From positions 1-41,712 of the forward strand of contig NZ_CAKZNK010000082.1 of assembly GCF_937129525.1 (NCBI RefSeq): a stretch of DNA of 41,712 bases, written 5' to 3'. Shown in pieces: positions 1-8,619 of the stretch (its first letter is position 1; every line of letters begins with the position of its first letter). Source of the stretch: an uncultured Chloroflexus sp. (lineage in GTDB: Bacteria; Chloroflexota; Chloroflexia; Chloroflexales; Chloroflexaceae). Under the pieces are notes generated by a model. That model did not search any database and was not told the origin of the DNA. It worked only from the letters and a program-made list of their open reading frames with translations. The position numbers were made by a program, and so were the translations under genes.

Positions 1-200
1 TCAATGGCGCGCCCGAAGACGGCGCCTTCCAGCGCGGGGGGGCATATCCCCGGCTGATGCACCCACGGTTGTCGATTGGGGATGGTGGCAGAGACCGGTG
101 TTGCCGGATTCAGGCCAGCAATGATCCAAATCAGAACAATTGTTCCAATAAGTGAACTGCATAGCCTGAGGAATTGCGGTGGTATTCGCTGAGTATTCAA
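1..200 (-). CDS. Secreted/membrane-anchored protein, N-terminal fragment (runs off window)
   Basis: The reverse strand holds an open frame from a TTG codon at 200 to the window edge (66 codons, no stop). It begins LNTQRIPPQFLRLCSS, followed by a hydrophobic stretch (LIGTIVLIWIIAGL) and then PATPVSA, a plausible signal-peptidase site, so the protein is probably exported. The start is chosen because a strong GGGGAGGGG ribosome-binding site sits a few bases upstream (about 206-214) and no ATG in this frame gives the signal peptide. The mature part that is visible (RQPWVHQPGICPP...) is too short to assign a family. A competing frame from 222 has a stop at 1-3 and lacks both a ribosome site and protein-like composition. 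A perfect inverted repeat lies just upstream at 216-235. Confidence 0.6.
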   Translation of the reverse strand, partial: MNTQRIPPQFLRLCSSLIGTIVLIWIIAGLNPATPVSATIPNRQPWVHQPGICPPALEGAVFGRAI

Positions 201-215
201 TGCACCCCTCCCCAT

Positions 216-235
216 CTGACACCAGGTAGTGTCAG
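216..235. promoter_or_regulatory. Inverted repeat upstream of the partial secreted-protein gene
   Basis: CTGACAC-CAGGTA-GTGTCAG has perfect 7-base arms around a 6-base spacer. It ends about 16 bases before the TTG start at 200 and abuts the ribosome-binding site, so it could be an operator or a leader hairpin. No partner regulator is seen in the window. Confidence 0.4.
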
Positions 236-704
236 TGTAAGAAGGAAGTTTAAAGGTCTTTTGAAAAATTTTTTCACAGAGATGAAAATTATGTCATTCT
301 CGGACAGCGACATTATTTCGTTACAGAGGCGATCTCGCCAGTATCGGATAAAGATGCTGTATTATCGGCAGAGCCGACTCTTTGTTCTGATGAATACTAT
401 CAGTAATTTGCGGAAATCACTGATAATTTGCACAGTTATTTAACTGGTAAATCTTTACTTTATACCAGACTTCGCTTTGGTGGTTGATCGTTGCAGTTCA
501 TAGATGCACTGGTAAGCGATAAGATATGAGGGTGGTCGATGTATTACTGAGTTGCGCGCCGTGTCGTGAATGACGCGGTATCGGCACACTCTGGCGTTAG
601 CGACTGCCCCTCTTGCTTGGGAAAAAATATTTACATAATATTTGAGTGGGGAGCTGACGCATGCATCTAGAGGTGTCAATCTCAGGAGGATTGCAACGAA
701 AACA
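236..704. other. AT-rich non-coding stretch
   Basis: No frame here looks coding on either strand; the short open frames have low-complexity or random composition and no ribosome sites. It contains a hairpin at 399-424 (ATCAGT...ACTGAT with inner ATTT/AAAT and a GCGG loop, one A-C mismatch) and a nearby direct repeat of TAATTTGC (404-411 and 423-430). Base composition is markedly more AT-rich than the flanking genes between about 240 and 470. Confidence 0.5.
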
Positions 705-818
705 GAGTATCTCTCCGGGACGCGACAGCTCTGCGAAGTCTCTCGCGAACGAGCAAGCAGTATTCAGGTGCGGCACTCTCCGGGGCGAGACGGTAGCGCG
801 AAGCGTTACGCAGGTGGA
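705..818. other. Candidate structured RNA or repeat pair, unassigned
   Basis: Two related segments start at 711 and 776, 65 bases apart, each opening CTCTCCGGG followed by (A/G)CG(C/A)GAC and then a GCGAAG element. Small stable hairpins occur in each: CTCG-CGAA-CGAG (742-753) and GTAGCGC-GAA-GCGTTAC (793-809, a 7-bp stem with one G-U pair). The GC-rich, GAA-loop-rich composition contrasts with the AT-rich sequence around it and there is no credible open frame. It does not match the consensus of c-di-GMP, cobalamin, SRP or RNase P RNAs as I know them. Strand and function are undetermined, and it could equally be a short repeat pair. Confidence 0.25.
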
Positions 819-888
819 ATGGTGGTATTAATGTAAAACTATAGTAACAATTAAACTATCACTCAGTCCTTCATATGCTTCGTCAATG

Positions 889-1716
889 TCACGGTTGCGA
901 TTGCGCATCCAGCCAGTCTAGCAAGCTTGTCATTGCGCCCCGATGATAGCGTCGCACCCAACCCGGATCGCTCCAATCAATCGGCCCGTCGCGAATGTCA
1001 AACAGCGTATGTTCAGCCCCTTCGGCAATGTACAGGCTTGCGCTTTTTGGCCAGCGCGCATTGTGAGCGGCAACCGCATCAGGTCCAATGCGTTGCAGGT
1101 CGGGTTCGCTGTCGGCAACAATGATGTGAATGGGCGCAACGATCGCCATAACTTCGTCTGGCCCCAGCAAGTTCGAGAGTAGCGCAACCCCTTTTGGCGG
1201 TGTGGCAGCAACATAGTCAGCGAACGATGCCGCGACATAGCGCGTGCCAATACTCTGGGCCACGATAAATACTCGTCGTGTGTCAATGCCAGATTGCGCT
1301 ACCGCCGCGCGATAGGCTGCCAGCGCATCTTCCGCTTCACAACACCCATATACACCCTCGCTATCGCCGGTGCCGCGTTTGTCAAAGCGGAAGACCGCAT
1401 ACCCACGCGCCACCAATAGTTCGGCCAGGTAGCCGTAGGCGTCACGATCGACCGGCCCGGAATGATGAATGATGACGACCAGAGCCGGCTGAGACCGGTT
1501 GCGTGGTAGTGTAAGTTCGCCAGCCAGCATGATCCCATCACCGGCAGCAAAGCGCACTGCGCGTCGTTCGGCGCTGATCGGATCGAGATCCGGAGTCGGT
1601 CGCGCCTCCGGTCGGGGCACCGGGGCGCAACCAATCACGAAGAGTAGTGTGAGCAGCCCAACAATTCCGCTATGGCGTAGTGGCGCTCTGGGGCGTAAGG
1701 GCAATAATGGCGCCAT
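889..1716 (-). CDS. Alpha/beta-hydrolase fold lipoprotein
   Basis: A 275-aa protein with a lipoprotein signal (hydrophobic 18-29, lipobox FVIGC with Cys30), so it is probably membrane-tethered outside the cytoplasm. The hydrolase core follows from about residue 55: HHSG (84-87, oxyanion region), [11 protein letters not shown] (111-121), the nucleophile elbow IVAQSIG with Ser155, an acid in the VADSEPD segment (about 202-206) and His236 in AEHTLF. The elbow has Ala-Gln-Ser-Ile-Gly rather than the usual Gly-x-Ser-x-Gly. It resembles the S33/dienelactone-hydrolase type; the substrate is unknown. The start at 1716 is preferred over longer options because GGAAGAG lies about 5 bases upstream and it places the lipobox correctly. 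It overlaps the 3' end of the upstream propeller gene by 47 bases, which implies translational coupling. Confidence 0.8.
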   Translation of the reverse strand: MAPLLPLRPRAPLRHSGIVGLLTLLFVIGCAPVPRPEARPTPDLDPISAERRAVRFAAGDGIMLAGELTLPRNRSQPALVVIIHHSGPVDRDAYGYLAELLVARGYAVFRFDKRGTGDSEGVYGCCEAEDALAAYRAAVAQSGIDTRRVFIVAQSIGTRYVAASFADYVAATPPKGVALLSNLLGPDEVMAIVAPIHIIVADSEPDLQRIGPDAVAAHNARWPKSASLYIAEGAEHTLFDIRDGPIDWSDPGWVRRYHRGAMTSLLDWLDAQSQP

Positions 1717-3436
1717 CAACACTCTTCCAGTAAATAACCCCGTTTTCATCGATTGCCGGCCCAAACACCGGCGGCGTAAAAAATTCATCGTAGACGACAC
1801 GGCTGGTATAGTAGATATAGAATCCTGGTCCGAGCAGATAGCCCCCACCGGCATCGTAGTGGGTGGTTGGGCAGTAATGTTGCGCGCTATTTCGCTGGTT
1901 GCATGTTCCCGGAGCGAGCGAATTGGTGACTGCAACCAGCTTGCTGGTCAAGATCGGGTTGCTCACGCTGCTCCCGCGCGCCGGTGAGCGATCGGTAATC
2001 TTTACTCCAGCCATCGACATCCAGTGCGAGTAGAAGAGTGCATCCCCGGCCATCGTCATCGATCCCAGTTCATCGACCGGCATGCGCCATTGCCAGCCGT
2101 TTTTGTCAACATCGATGAACCGGATGTTACCGGTTGTTAAATCCATCTCACCTACTGCCCCTTCTTCGCGGCTGTCACAGTTGTTCGGGTCAAGACAGGC
2201 CTGGCTGTTCCGCCACGTTACATACGCTACCTCACTGCCACTACTCAACCGCCTGATCACTGCCTGCGGCGGCGTTGAGTAGTAATCATCGTTATTGCCG
2301 ATACCGCCGCCCAACACCGGCGCTACATAGCGCGGCTGACCGGTATCCAGATCGAGCACGAAGAAGGACTGATAAGAAGGATTCTGGCTGAGAAATGTTC
2401 GAATCGATTCCACCGTCGCGGTTTGCTGGATCGGAGGCGCCCATGTCAGTTGCCACATAAAGTACGAACGAATGATGACGACCCCGTTAACTTCCGACAC
2501 TGCCGGATAGGTATCCGGGAACGCCGTCCACTGTCGCTGTGGATCGCGGCCAGCGTTCACCGTTCGGCTCCAGACCAGGCTACCATCGCTGACGCGGAGC
2601 GCGCGCACTGTCTTGTCTTCGGCAGCGATGATAATCATACCGCCGTTGCGCGCGGTATAGGCAGGTGAAGCGAGCAACCCGGCATTGGCATTGTATTGCC
2701 AGCGCAGACTCAGATCGGCGGTATTGAGTGCCACCAGTTGGCCGCTGGTGCCTTCGCCGTTGTTTCGCCCCTTGTTAATAATCGATCCAACAAAGATGAC
2801 ATCATCGACCAGCAGTGGCGACATCTCAATGGGGCCGCCGACGTTGAACGAGCCGACAATGGTGCCATCGTTAGCGTTCAAGCTGTACAGACGACCGTTC
2901 GTTGATCCCACGAATACCCGCCGCAGACCGGGATGATAGGCTACTGTGCCCAGCACCTGCCCACCGACTGAACGGCTCCAGGCCAGGCTGCCATCGCTGA
3001 CGCGGAGCGCGCGCGCGATCCCATCGCTATGACCAACAAACACCAGACCGTTACCGATGACCGGCTGCACCGCCTTGGGCAGGCCGAGATGATCTGATGC
3101 CGGCCCGGTATCGCCGCCTCCAGCCGGTCCGTTCCAGATCCAGCGAAACTGATATGGCCCCTGAACGGTTACCGGGGAATAGCCGGTGCGTTGTGGGTTG
3201 CCGGCCAACTGGTACCAGCCTGCCGGCGAGGGTGGCGGTGGTGGCGGTTGCCCAATGATGAGTGGGAGGTATGTCCGGGTTACAGTTTGGGTGAGCTGAA
3301 TCGGAGTGGCGGTTGATGTTGATGTGGGTGTTGGCAGCGCTATCGAACCGGAAGAGATTGGCGCTACGCTTGCGGCGCAAGCCAGCAGAGAACCGACCAG
3401 CCAAAGCATTGTAATGAGGCGAAGGAAGACCTTCAT
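1670..3436 (-). CDS. PQQ-type beta-propeller repeat lipoprotein
   Basis: A 588-aa protein with a lipoprotein signal peptide ([20 protein letters not shown], lipidated Cys20), a Ser/Thr/Pro-rich linker (about 25-75, including PPPPPP) and a body of repeated blades. Blades are recognisable as phrases such as [49 protein letters not shown] and [17 protein letters not shown], the Trp/Gly pattern of PQQ-like propellers of the BamB/quinoprotein type. No dehydrogenase catalytic residues could be assigned, so a structural or binding role at the cell surface is more likely than quinoprotein catalysis. The start is supported by AAGAGGG 5 bases upstream. It is followed by the overlapping hydrolase lipoprotein. 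Confidence 0.82.
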   Translation of the reverse strand: MKVFLRLITMLWLVGSLLACAASVAPISSGSIALPTPTSTSTATPIQLTQTVTRTYLPLIIGQPPPPPPSPAGWYQLAGNPQRTGYSPVTVQGPYQFRWIWNGPAGGGDTGPASDHLGLPKAVQPVIGNGLVFVGHSDGIARALRVSDGSLAWSRSVGGQVLGTVAYHPGLRRVFVGSTNGRLYSLNANDGTIVGSFNVGGPIEMSPLLVDDVIFVGSIINKGRNNGEGTSGQLVALNTADLSLRWQYNANAGLLASPAYTARNGGMIIIAAEDKTVRALRVSDGSLVWSRTVNAGRDPQRQWTAFPDTYPAVSEVNGVVIIRSYFMWQLTWAPPIQQTATVESIRTFLSQNPSYQSFFVLDLDTGQPRYVAPVLGGGIGNNDDYYSTPPQAVIRRLSSGSEVAYVTWRNSQACLDPNNCDSREEGAVGEMDLTTGNIRFIDVDKNGWQWRMPVDELGSMTMAGDALFYSHWMSMAGVKITDRSPARGSSVSNPILTSKLVAVTNSLAPGTCNQRNSAQHYCPTTHYDAGGGYLLGPGFYIYYTSRVVYDEFFTPPVFGPAIDENGVIYWKSVDGAIIALTPQSATTP

Positions 3437-3741
3437 AGACCCTCTTCTTTCACTTGTTGGGCTGGGATGTTTGTGACGGTGGGAATAATGACATCATTCA
3501 TTGTAGTGTTCTTTACCAGCCGGTTGAATAGTACTAAGGTACCTTTTTGTTCTGATATTGATGCTATTAGTGTCTGATAAAGTTTGAAAAATAAACTTTT
3601 TCTATATATTTTTATGGTTGTAAGAGTGATAGAGTATTTCCTAATAAAGCTTTATCGCGATAATTCGTGTTTTGGAGTTTGTTTGTTTCTCGATAAACCT
3701 GTATACAGGCAAACACTGTCTCGTCAAGGATAAGCTCAGCG
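3437..3741. other. AT-rich divergent intergenic region
   Basis: This separates the minus-strand propeller gene from the plus-strand GT-C gene. Toward the minus strand there is only a weak -10-like TACAAT without a good -35. Toward the plus strand there is a better promoter (see 3679-3707). Composition is clearly AT-richer than the neighbouring genes, and no small gene is evident. Confidence 0.6.
3679..3707 (+). promoter_or_regulatory. Sigma70-like promoter with overlapping palindrome
   Basis: TTGTTT (3679-3684), a 17-base spacer and TATACA (3702-3707) fit a housekeeping promoter for the gene at 3742, with a predicted start near 3714. The -10 is embedded in the perfect palindrome CCTGTATACAGG (3698-3709), a position where a bound repressor would block transcription. 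Both are sequence observations; regulation is inferred. Confidence 0.4.
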
Positions 3742-5268
3742 ATGATAGTAGCAGAGCGATTGTATTGGCGGAATGTGCTCCAAGCAGGTTTAGTGCTAAC
3801 CTTTGTTTTTCTGGTCGTTTTTTTGGCGTTTTGCAATCTATCCGGCTTTCCTGAATTTCTGGCGCTCGACGAAGGTTTTCGACTGTATTTCATCAAACAC
3901 GTTGTTCGTTATGGGCGGTGGGCAATCTTAACCCAGGATGGTTTTCACGCCTACTGGCGCGACTCAACCGGTCCGGTCGTATTGCTGCCGATCATGGCGC
4001 TCTTTGCCCTGTTTGAGCCATCACTGATCCTGGCGCGCTCGGTGATGGGCGCTCTGCTTGTGCTTGGTACGCTGATTGTGTACCGGTCAATGCGTGACTG
4101 GTACGATTCGCGAATTGCCTTGCTCGCAGTCTGGTTATGGCTGTTTTTCGGTCCCCCCTGGCTGAATACGGTGACCATGGGCCGGTGGGTATACGGTGAG
4201 CTGCCAGCGCTTGGCTTCTTCATTCTCGGCTGCTGGCGGTGGTCGCGCGCGGCAACGGGAAGCTCGCGCGCAATGGTTGTGGCCTGGATTGCATTTGTCT
4301 TAGCCGTATGGTCGAAAGACCTCTTCGCGCCAATGATTGTGGCGACGTTGACCATCGTCTGGTTGGCTCATCGCCACGAATATCTCGCTCGCTCTTTCCT
4401 GATTGTGCCATCACTGCTCTGCATCGCCGCATTTGCACTCTGGTCTGGCTTCCAGATCGTAATGTCTTGGGCAGCAGGCGTAACGGCAACCGGTCAATAT
4501 GATCTGTTGCAATTGTCGCTGAGCAGAATTATCGTGTTTTCTCCCACATTGTGGTGGAATAACCTGAAATTTCTCTACGAACACAATCTGCTGGTGGTAT
4601 TTCCCCTTGCCCTCTATGCGCTGGCGGTACGACCGCCTCGTCGTGTGGGTAGTGAACTCTTGATTGTCTTCGTGCTGATCTGGATGGCCTGGTATGCCGG
4701 AGGTTCCATCGGCTGGCCACGGTATGCGTATCCGATTTGGGCCATCGGTGGCATACTACTGGCAGTGGCGCTCGGCGATCTGATGGAATGGACACGAAAC
4801 CAGCTTGTCTGTTCACAACACCGACCAACGAAGCTGGCGTTGGTTGCGCTGGTCATTTCAATCCTGATCATCGTGCTCGTATGGCCGGCCCAAAATACCG
4901 TTCGGCGTGTGTTCGAGCCGGTTGATACTGCCGCCATCACAATGGCAACCTACATTGACGCCAATGTTCCACCTGTAGAGCGGATCGTTTCAGGTCAGTG
5001 GGAAGTGCATATGTATAGCGACCGTCTCTTTATTCCTATTCCTGAAGAGTATTATGCAGTGAAAATCGCCGAGCAGATCGGCAAAACGCTCGAACTACCG
5101 GCAATGCGCAGCATAACCGATTTGCAAGCAACCTATCTGCTCGATGGCTCCGAAAACCGGGTGGTCGAAATGGAGCCGCCGGATAGATTGCACATGTGGT
5201 ACGAACCGGTCTTTCAGGTTGGAACGTATTGCCTGTACCGGCTGAAGCGTTTCCCAGATGATCGTTAA
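3742..5268 (+). CDS. GT-C type membrane glycosyltransferase (PMT/GT39-like)
   Basis: A 508-aa polytopic membrane protein. TM1 is near residues 14-32 and the following extracytoplasmic loop carries the acidic pair LDEGFRLYF (Asp43-Glu44), the hallmark of GT-C enzymes that transfer sugars from polyprenyl-phosphate donors. About ten further hydrophobic segments follow, and the last 110 residues are soluble (CPRs of the type EYYAVKIAEQIGKTLELP). Likely role: adding a sugar to a lipid-linked glycan or protein on the outer face of the membrane. It is a lone plus-strand gene whose stop lies 6 bases from the stop of the convergent GT-C gene at the end of the glycan operon. It has a promoter at 3679-3707 and a modest AAGGAT ribosome site. 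Acceptor and sugar are unknown. Confidence 0.75.
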   Translation: MIVAERLYWRNVLQAGLVLTFVFLVVFLAFCNLSGFPEFLALDEGFRLYFIKHVVRYGRWAILTQDGFHAYWRDSTGPVVLLPIMALFALFEPSLILARSVMGALLVLGTLIVYRSMRDWYDSRIALLAVWLWLFFGPPWLNTVTMGRWVYGELPALGFFILGCWRWSRAATGSSRAMVVAWIAFVLAVWSKDLFAPMIVATLTIVWLAHRHEYLARSFLIVPSLLCIAAFALWSGFQIVMSWAAGVTATGQYDLLQLSLSRIIVFSPTLWWNNLKFLYEHNLLVVFPLALYALAVRPPRRVGSELLIVFVLIWMAWYAGGSIGWPRYAYPIWAIGGILLAVALGDLMEWTRNQLVCSQHRPTKLALVALVISILIIVLVWPAQNTVRRVFEPVDTAAITMATYIDANVPPVERIVSGQWEVHMYSDRLFIPIPEEYYAVKIAEQIGKTLELPAMRSITDLQATYLLDGSENRVVEMEPPDRLHMWYEPVFQVGTYCLYRLKRFPDDR

Positions 5269-5274
5269 GCAGGC

Positions 5275-6951
5275 TTATCTGTCACGCAGCGCAATGACGC
5301 GATAAATTGTAACCGTCTCATTTTCATACACTACCTGCACATCTTCGCTGCTTTGCTGCTGAAAAGCCTGACGTGAGCCGTCTTTGTCTCGCATCACGAC
5401 ATACGATACGTCGAATTCGGTCAAAATCTGCCGGCGCTGCTCTGGCGGCGTGGTCGGATCGAGAACAATCCGCACATTGTCACGTTTGACAAAGAAATCA
5501 AGCGTGCCGGCCCAGTGGGCAAGGTAGGCTCGCGCATCGCTCCAGACCGGCACAAATTGGCCAAATTCGATCTCGGCCAGCGTCACATCGTTGATAGTCG
5601 TGTGGCGCTGGAGCCATTGCAAGGCAGCGATCTCGTCGTTGGTCAAGTAGTGCGGTTGTTCGTAACGCGACAGATAGACGAAACGCCAGCTTTGTATGTA
5701 CACATTGGTGACCATACTGAGACCAAAAACAGCGATCATTCCAACCACGAGCGCCGTTCGTCCTCGCTGGCGCAGACGTGGAATCAGGCGTTCGTCGATA
5801 AACCGCGCTGCCAGCAGCATCATCGGTACCTGTAAGCCGAGCAGCATGTGAATTTGAAACTTGAGCGGTAGATACATCAGCGCGAAGTGGATGACAAACC
5901 ACGAAACCAGAAAGATCTCACGATCATCGTTGCTGCGAAACATTTGACGGCGCAGTCCAGCCAGGGCCAGGATCAACGGCACCCCCAGCAGGATGACCAG
6001 CAGTGCCGGATTGGGCGTAAAAACGCCGGCGTTATCGAATTGATCGAGTTTGCGCCCCCAGGTTGGTTCACTGGTGACCAGATAAGCCAGATAGAGCGCC
6101 CCCGGCGCCGAAAAGATTGCCAGAATGACACCCTGTTGGAAGAGGAGGGTGGGGAAGCGACGGTCACGCCACCAGATCAGCAAGCCGAAGAGACCCAGGG
6201 CCCCGTAGACAATCAAGAGATCGTAGGCGTGTTGAAGCGCTAACACCGCTCCCACAATACCCGCCGCTACAGCGTAACGTGATTGCTTTCGCTGCCATGC
6301 CAGCAGCATAAGGCTGAAAATAGTGATGATCAGCGCCAGGGCCATCGTGAAGTGCGGGAAGGCTTGCATGATCGCCAGGGTGTTCGGCTCGACCGTGTAG
6401 ATGCTGATCGGGAAGGGCGCTTCAGGCAAACCGGCCAGGTATTTGACCACAATCCAGATCACTCCCAACCCACTACCGGTGCAGATTAGCCAGAATGCGA
6501 TCTGGCGCTGGCGGGAATGGTCATTGATCAGCGGTAAAAAGATGAGCAGACTCCCCAAGAGTGAAAGAATGGCAATCAGCCGCAGGATAGTGTATGCCGT
6601 GATGTATGAGATACCGGTTATGACGCTTAACCGGGCAGTTGCCCACCAGAGTAAGTTGAAGAATGCCGGTTCGTTTACCTCCGGCGTTAGTCGGTTGGCA
6701 GCCAGGTTGGCCTGCGTAAAGCTGCGCATCCAGGCAAAATACTGGTTGTGATCCGGCACTCCGTCGATCACGCCCATAAACTGCCGATCCGGTGGCGCTG
6801 TGACGAACGCAAACACAATCGGCGCCCAAATCACCAGCATCAGACCGAGAATGACAAATCCGTAAAAGCGCCCTTCCGCCGCGTTGATGCTCAGCCGCGG
6901 TTCGACACGCTGGCTCGTCGCGCTCAGATTGGTCGGTTGCGAGATGGCCAT
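5275..6951 (-). CDS. Polytopic membrane protein, GT-C glycosyltransferase-like
   Basis: A 558-aa protein with a cytoplasmic N-terminus, a first membrane segment at about 30-50, a loop containing DGVPDHNQYFAWMRS (Asp67/His68) and roughly ten more hydrophobic segments. A soluble C-terminal tail follows (about 445-558, including WLQRHTTINDVTLAE). Architecture matches GT-C enzymes and the large uncharacterised membrane proteins found with them. It lies last in the glycan operon, 21 bases after the Asp-box protein, with AGGAG 8 bases before its ATG. Assignment as a transferase is by architecture and context, not a full motif match. Confidence 0.6.
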   Translation of the reverse strand: MAISQPTNLSATSQRVEPRLSINAAEGRFYGFVILGLMLVIWAPIVFAFVTAPPDRQFMGVIDGVPDHNQYFAWMRSFTQANLAANRLTPEVNEPAFFNLLWWATARLSVITGISYITAYTILRLIAILSLLGSLLIFLPLINDHSRQRQIAFWLICTGSGLGVIWIVVKYLAGLPEAPFPISIYTVEPNTLAIMQAFPHFTMALALIITIFSLMLLAWQRKQSRYAVAAGIVGAVLALQHAYDLLIVYGALGLFGLLIWWRDRRFPTLLFQQGVILAIFSAPGALYLAYLVTSEPTWGRKLDQFDNAGVFTPNPALLVILLGVPLILALAGLRRQMFRSNDDREIFLVSWFVIHFALMYLPLKFQIHMLLGLQVPMMLLAARFIDERLIPRLRQRGRTALVVGMIAVFGLSMVTNVYIQSWRFVYLSRYEQPHYLTNDEIAALQWLQRHTTINDVTLAEIEFGQFVPVWSDARAYLAHWAGTLDFFVKRDNVRIVLDPTTPPEQRRQILTEFDVSYVVMRDKDGSRQAFQQQSSEDVQVVYENETVTIYRVIALRDR

Positions 6952-6972
6952 CGCAATGCTCCTGCTGGTCTC

Positions 6973-8619
6973 TTATGGTCGGCGTGACCGTATGACCATA
7001 ATGAAACCGGTAATTGCGCCAATTCCAATGACTGTTAAGGCCAGTGCCGCGCCGATAGCCTCTAATCCGTGTAGCTCCCAACGCACTGGTTCTTGCAACG
7101 CCGGAGCGTTGCGAATCTCGTCGGGTAGCGCAATCGGCGTAGCCGTCGGCGCAACGGCTACGGCGGCGATTGTGGTTGGCGTCGCCGGTAACGGTGTTGG
7201 CGTGAAGAGTGGCAGGCCTGGACGGGCCGGTAGATTGAGTTGCGCAGTGCTATACCAGATCTGGTGAATCGCCCGCTCTTCGAGCCTGTCGCTATCGCTG
7301 CTAAATAGCTTTGATCGGGTAAACCAGACCGCATGAAGCTGATTGCCGTTGTAGATCTCCAGTCGGGGTAATTCCGGGTAGAGGTTGCTTTGCATGACGA
7401 TGCCCGGCGTCAGCCAGCGTGTTCCGTCGAAGGTCATGTGAATCAGGGCTGGTGGTCTGTTTGAATCAACAACCCCGGTAAAACCGGTGATCAGCGCATG
7501 CACGTTGTTGGCGCTATCGCTGACCAGGCTGTAGTAGTCGAGATTGTTGTCTTCAATATTGCGGGCGCGCACATAAGGGATCTCAACTGCTGCCGTCCAG
7601 GTGTTGCCGCCATCCAGTGAGCGCTGAAAGTAGAGACGATCGTTGCGAACTCCACGATAGATCACAAAGGGATTTCCGGCGCTATCCACGGTCAACGCGA
7701 TTTGCTGCACCGCCTCAAGCGGTGGCCCCTGCAGATCGCTCGCTCCGCGTAGTTGCTGGCGTATGGCCTGTACAGTTGTTGGCGGCAGGCTAAACTTGAC
7801 CGGTTCAGTCCACGTCAATCCGCCATCGTCAGAGCGGCGGTAAACCCCATAGTGCGGTTGCCCCTGCCCGGCATACCAGTCTGCTCCTTCATCCCAAACC
7901 ACATGAATCCGATTGAATGCATCGACCAACACCTGCGGACGATTGTCGCCATCCTCACTCTGCGAGAGATTGACAACCGGTGACCAGGTGTTGCCGCCAT
8001 CGATAGAGCGACGGTAGAAGAGTTCGCCGCACTGGTAACAGCGTGGATTGGTATTTTCGGTCACAATATCGCTCCAAAAGGCATGCAGACCGCCATGCAG
8101 ATCGGCTGCCAGCGCCACGTAATAGCCCGAATCGCTGATCAAGCGCTCGTCTGACCAGGCTTGTGGTTGGTCAGCGTCATCCCATCTGGCGCGCGCATAG
8201 CGAATTTGAGTGCCGGCCCGGTAGAGCAGATGTAGATTGCCATCGCGACCGAGCGCAATGCCGGCGCGCACTGTATAGCCGCCGACCCCGGGCGCAATCA
8301 ATTCACGCACCGGAGTCCAAGAACCATCGGCGTTACGGCGACGATATATCAGCAGATCAATTGTGCCACCCGCCCGTTGATCAACGATGAGACCACCGTA
8401 CCAGACGATATGCAGACTACCATCCGGCCCTAATGCTGTATCGGGCAGCCACGACCAGCCGTATCGGCGCTCCAGTTGTTCCAACGGCGCCTGACCGTAT
8501 TGCAATGGTGAAATTTCAATCGGCTTCGACCAGAATCCCTGACTGTGGGCAGAACCACTGTAGCCGATACCGATCAAAGCAGAGCACATGAGGAGGATAA
8601 GCGCCAGCCGTATCTTCAT
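6973..8619 (-). CDS. Membrane-anchored sialidase-like (Asp-box/BNR) protein
   Basis: A 548-aa protein with an N-terminal signal peptide (about 1-26, ending SAHS-QG), a beta-propeller-like body and a single C-terminal membrane anchor (about 525-545) with a short basic tail (RSRRP). Three Asp boxes are readable: SIDGGNTW (205-212), SDDGGLTW (263-270) and SLDGGNTW (334-341). The fold is that of exo-sialidases, but a full arginine triad and tyrosine nucleophile could not be identified, so glycosidase activity is not established. A Pro/Thr linker (about 475-505) precedes the anchor. Its ATG overlaps the stop of the ligase gene (ATGA), so the two are translationally coupled. A role in trimming or binding the exported glycan is inferred from position. 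Confidence 0.72.
   Translation of the reverse strand: MKIRLALILLMCSALIGIGYSGSAHSQGFWSKPIEISPLQYGQAPLEQLERRYGWSWLPDTALGPDGSLHIVWYGGLIVDQRAGGTIDLLIYRRRNADGSWTPVRELIAPGVGGYTVRAGIALGRDGNLHLLYRAGTQIRYARARWDDADQPQAWSDERLISDSGYYVALAADLHGGLHAFWSDIVTENTNPRCYQCGELFYRRSIDGGNTWSPVVNLSQSEDGDNRPQVLVDAFNRIHVVWDEGADWYAGQGQPHYGVYRRSDDGGLTWTEPVKFSLPPTTVQAIRQQLRGASDLQGPPLEAVQQIALTVDSAGNPFVIYRGVRNDRLYFQRSLDGGNTWTAAVEIPYVRARNIEDNNLDYYSLVSDSANNVHALITGFTGVVDSNRPPALIHMTFDGTRWLTPGIVMQSNLYPELPRLEIYNGNQLHAVWFTRSKLFSSDSDRLEERAIHQIWYSTAQLNLPARPGLPLFTPTPLPATPTTIAAVAVAPTATPIALPDEIRNAPALQEPVRWELHGLEAIGAALALTVIGIGAITGFIMVIRSRRP

Noticed and set aside
174-679. Short open frames on both strands in the left intergenic region
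   Set aside because: No ribosome sites, no recognisable motifs and random-looking composition.
1717-1935. Longer N-terminus for the alpha/beta-hydrolase gene
   Set aside because: It would lie wholly inside the upstream propeller gene, lacks a ribosome site and would bury the lipoprotein signal more than 70 residues into the protein.
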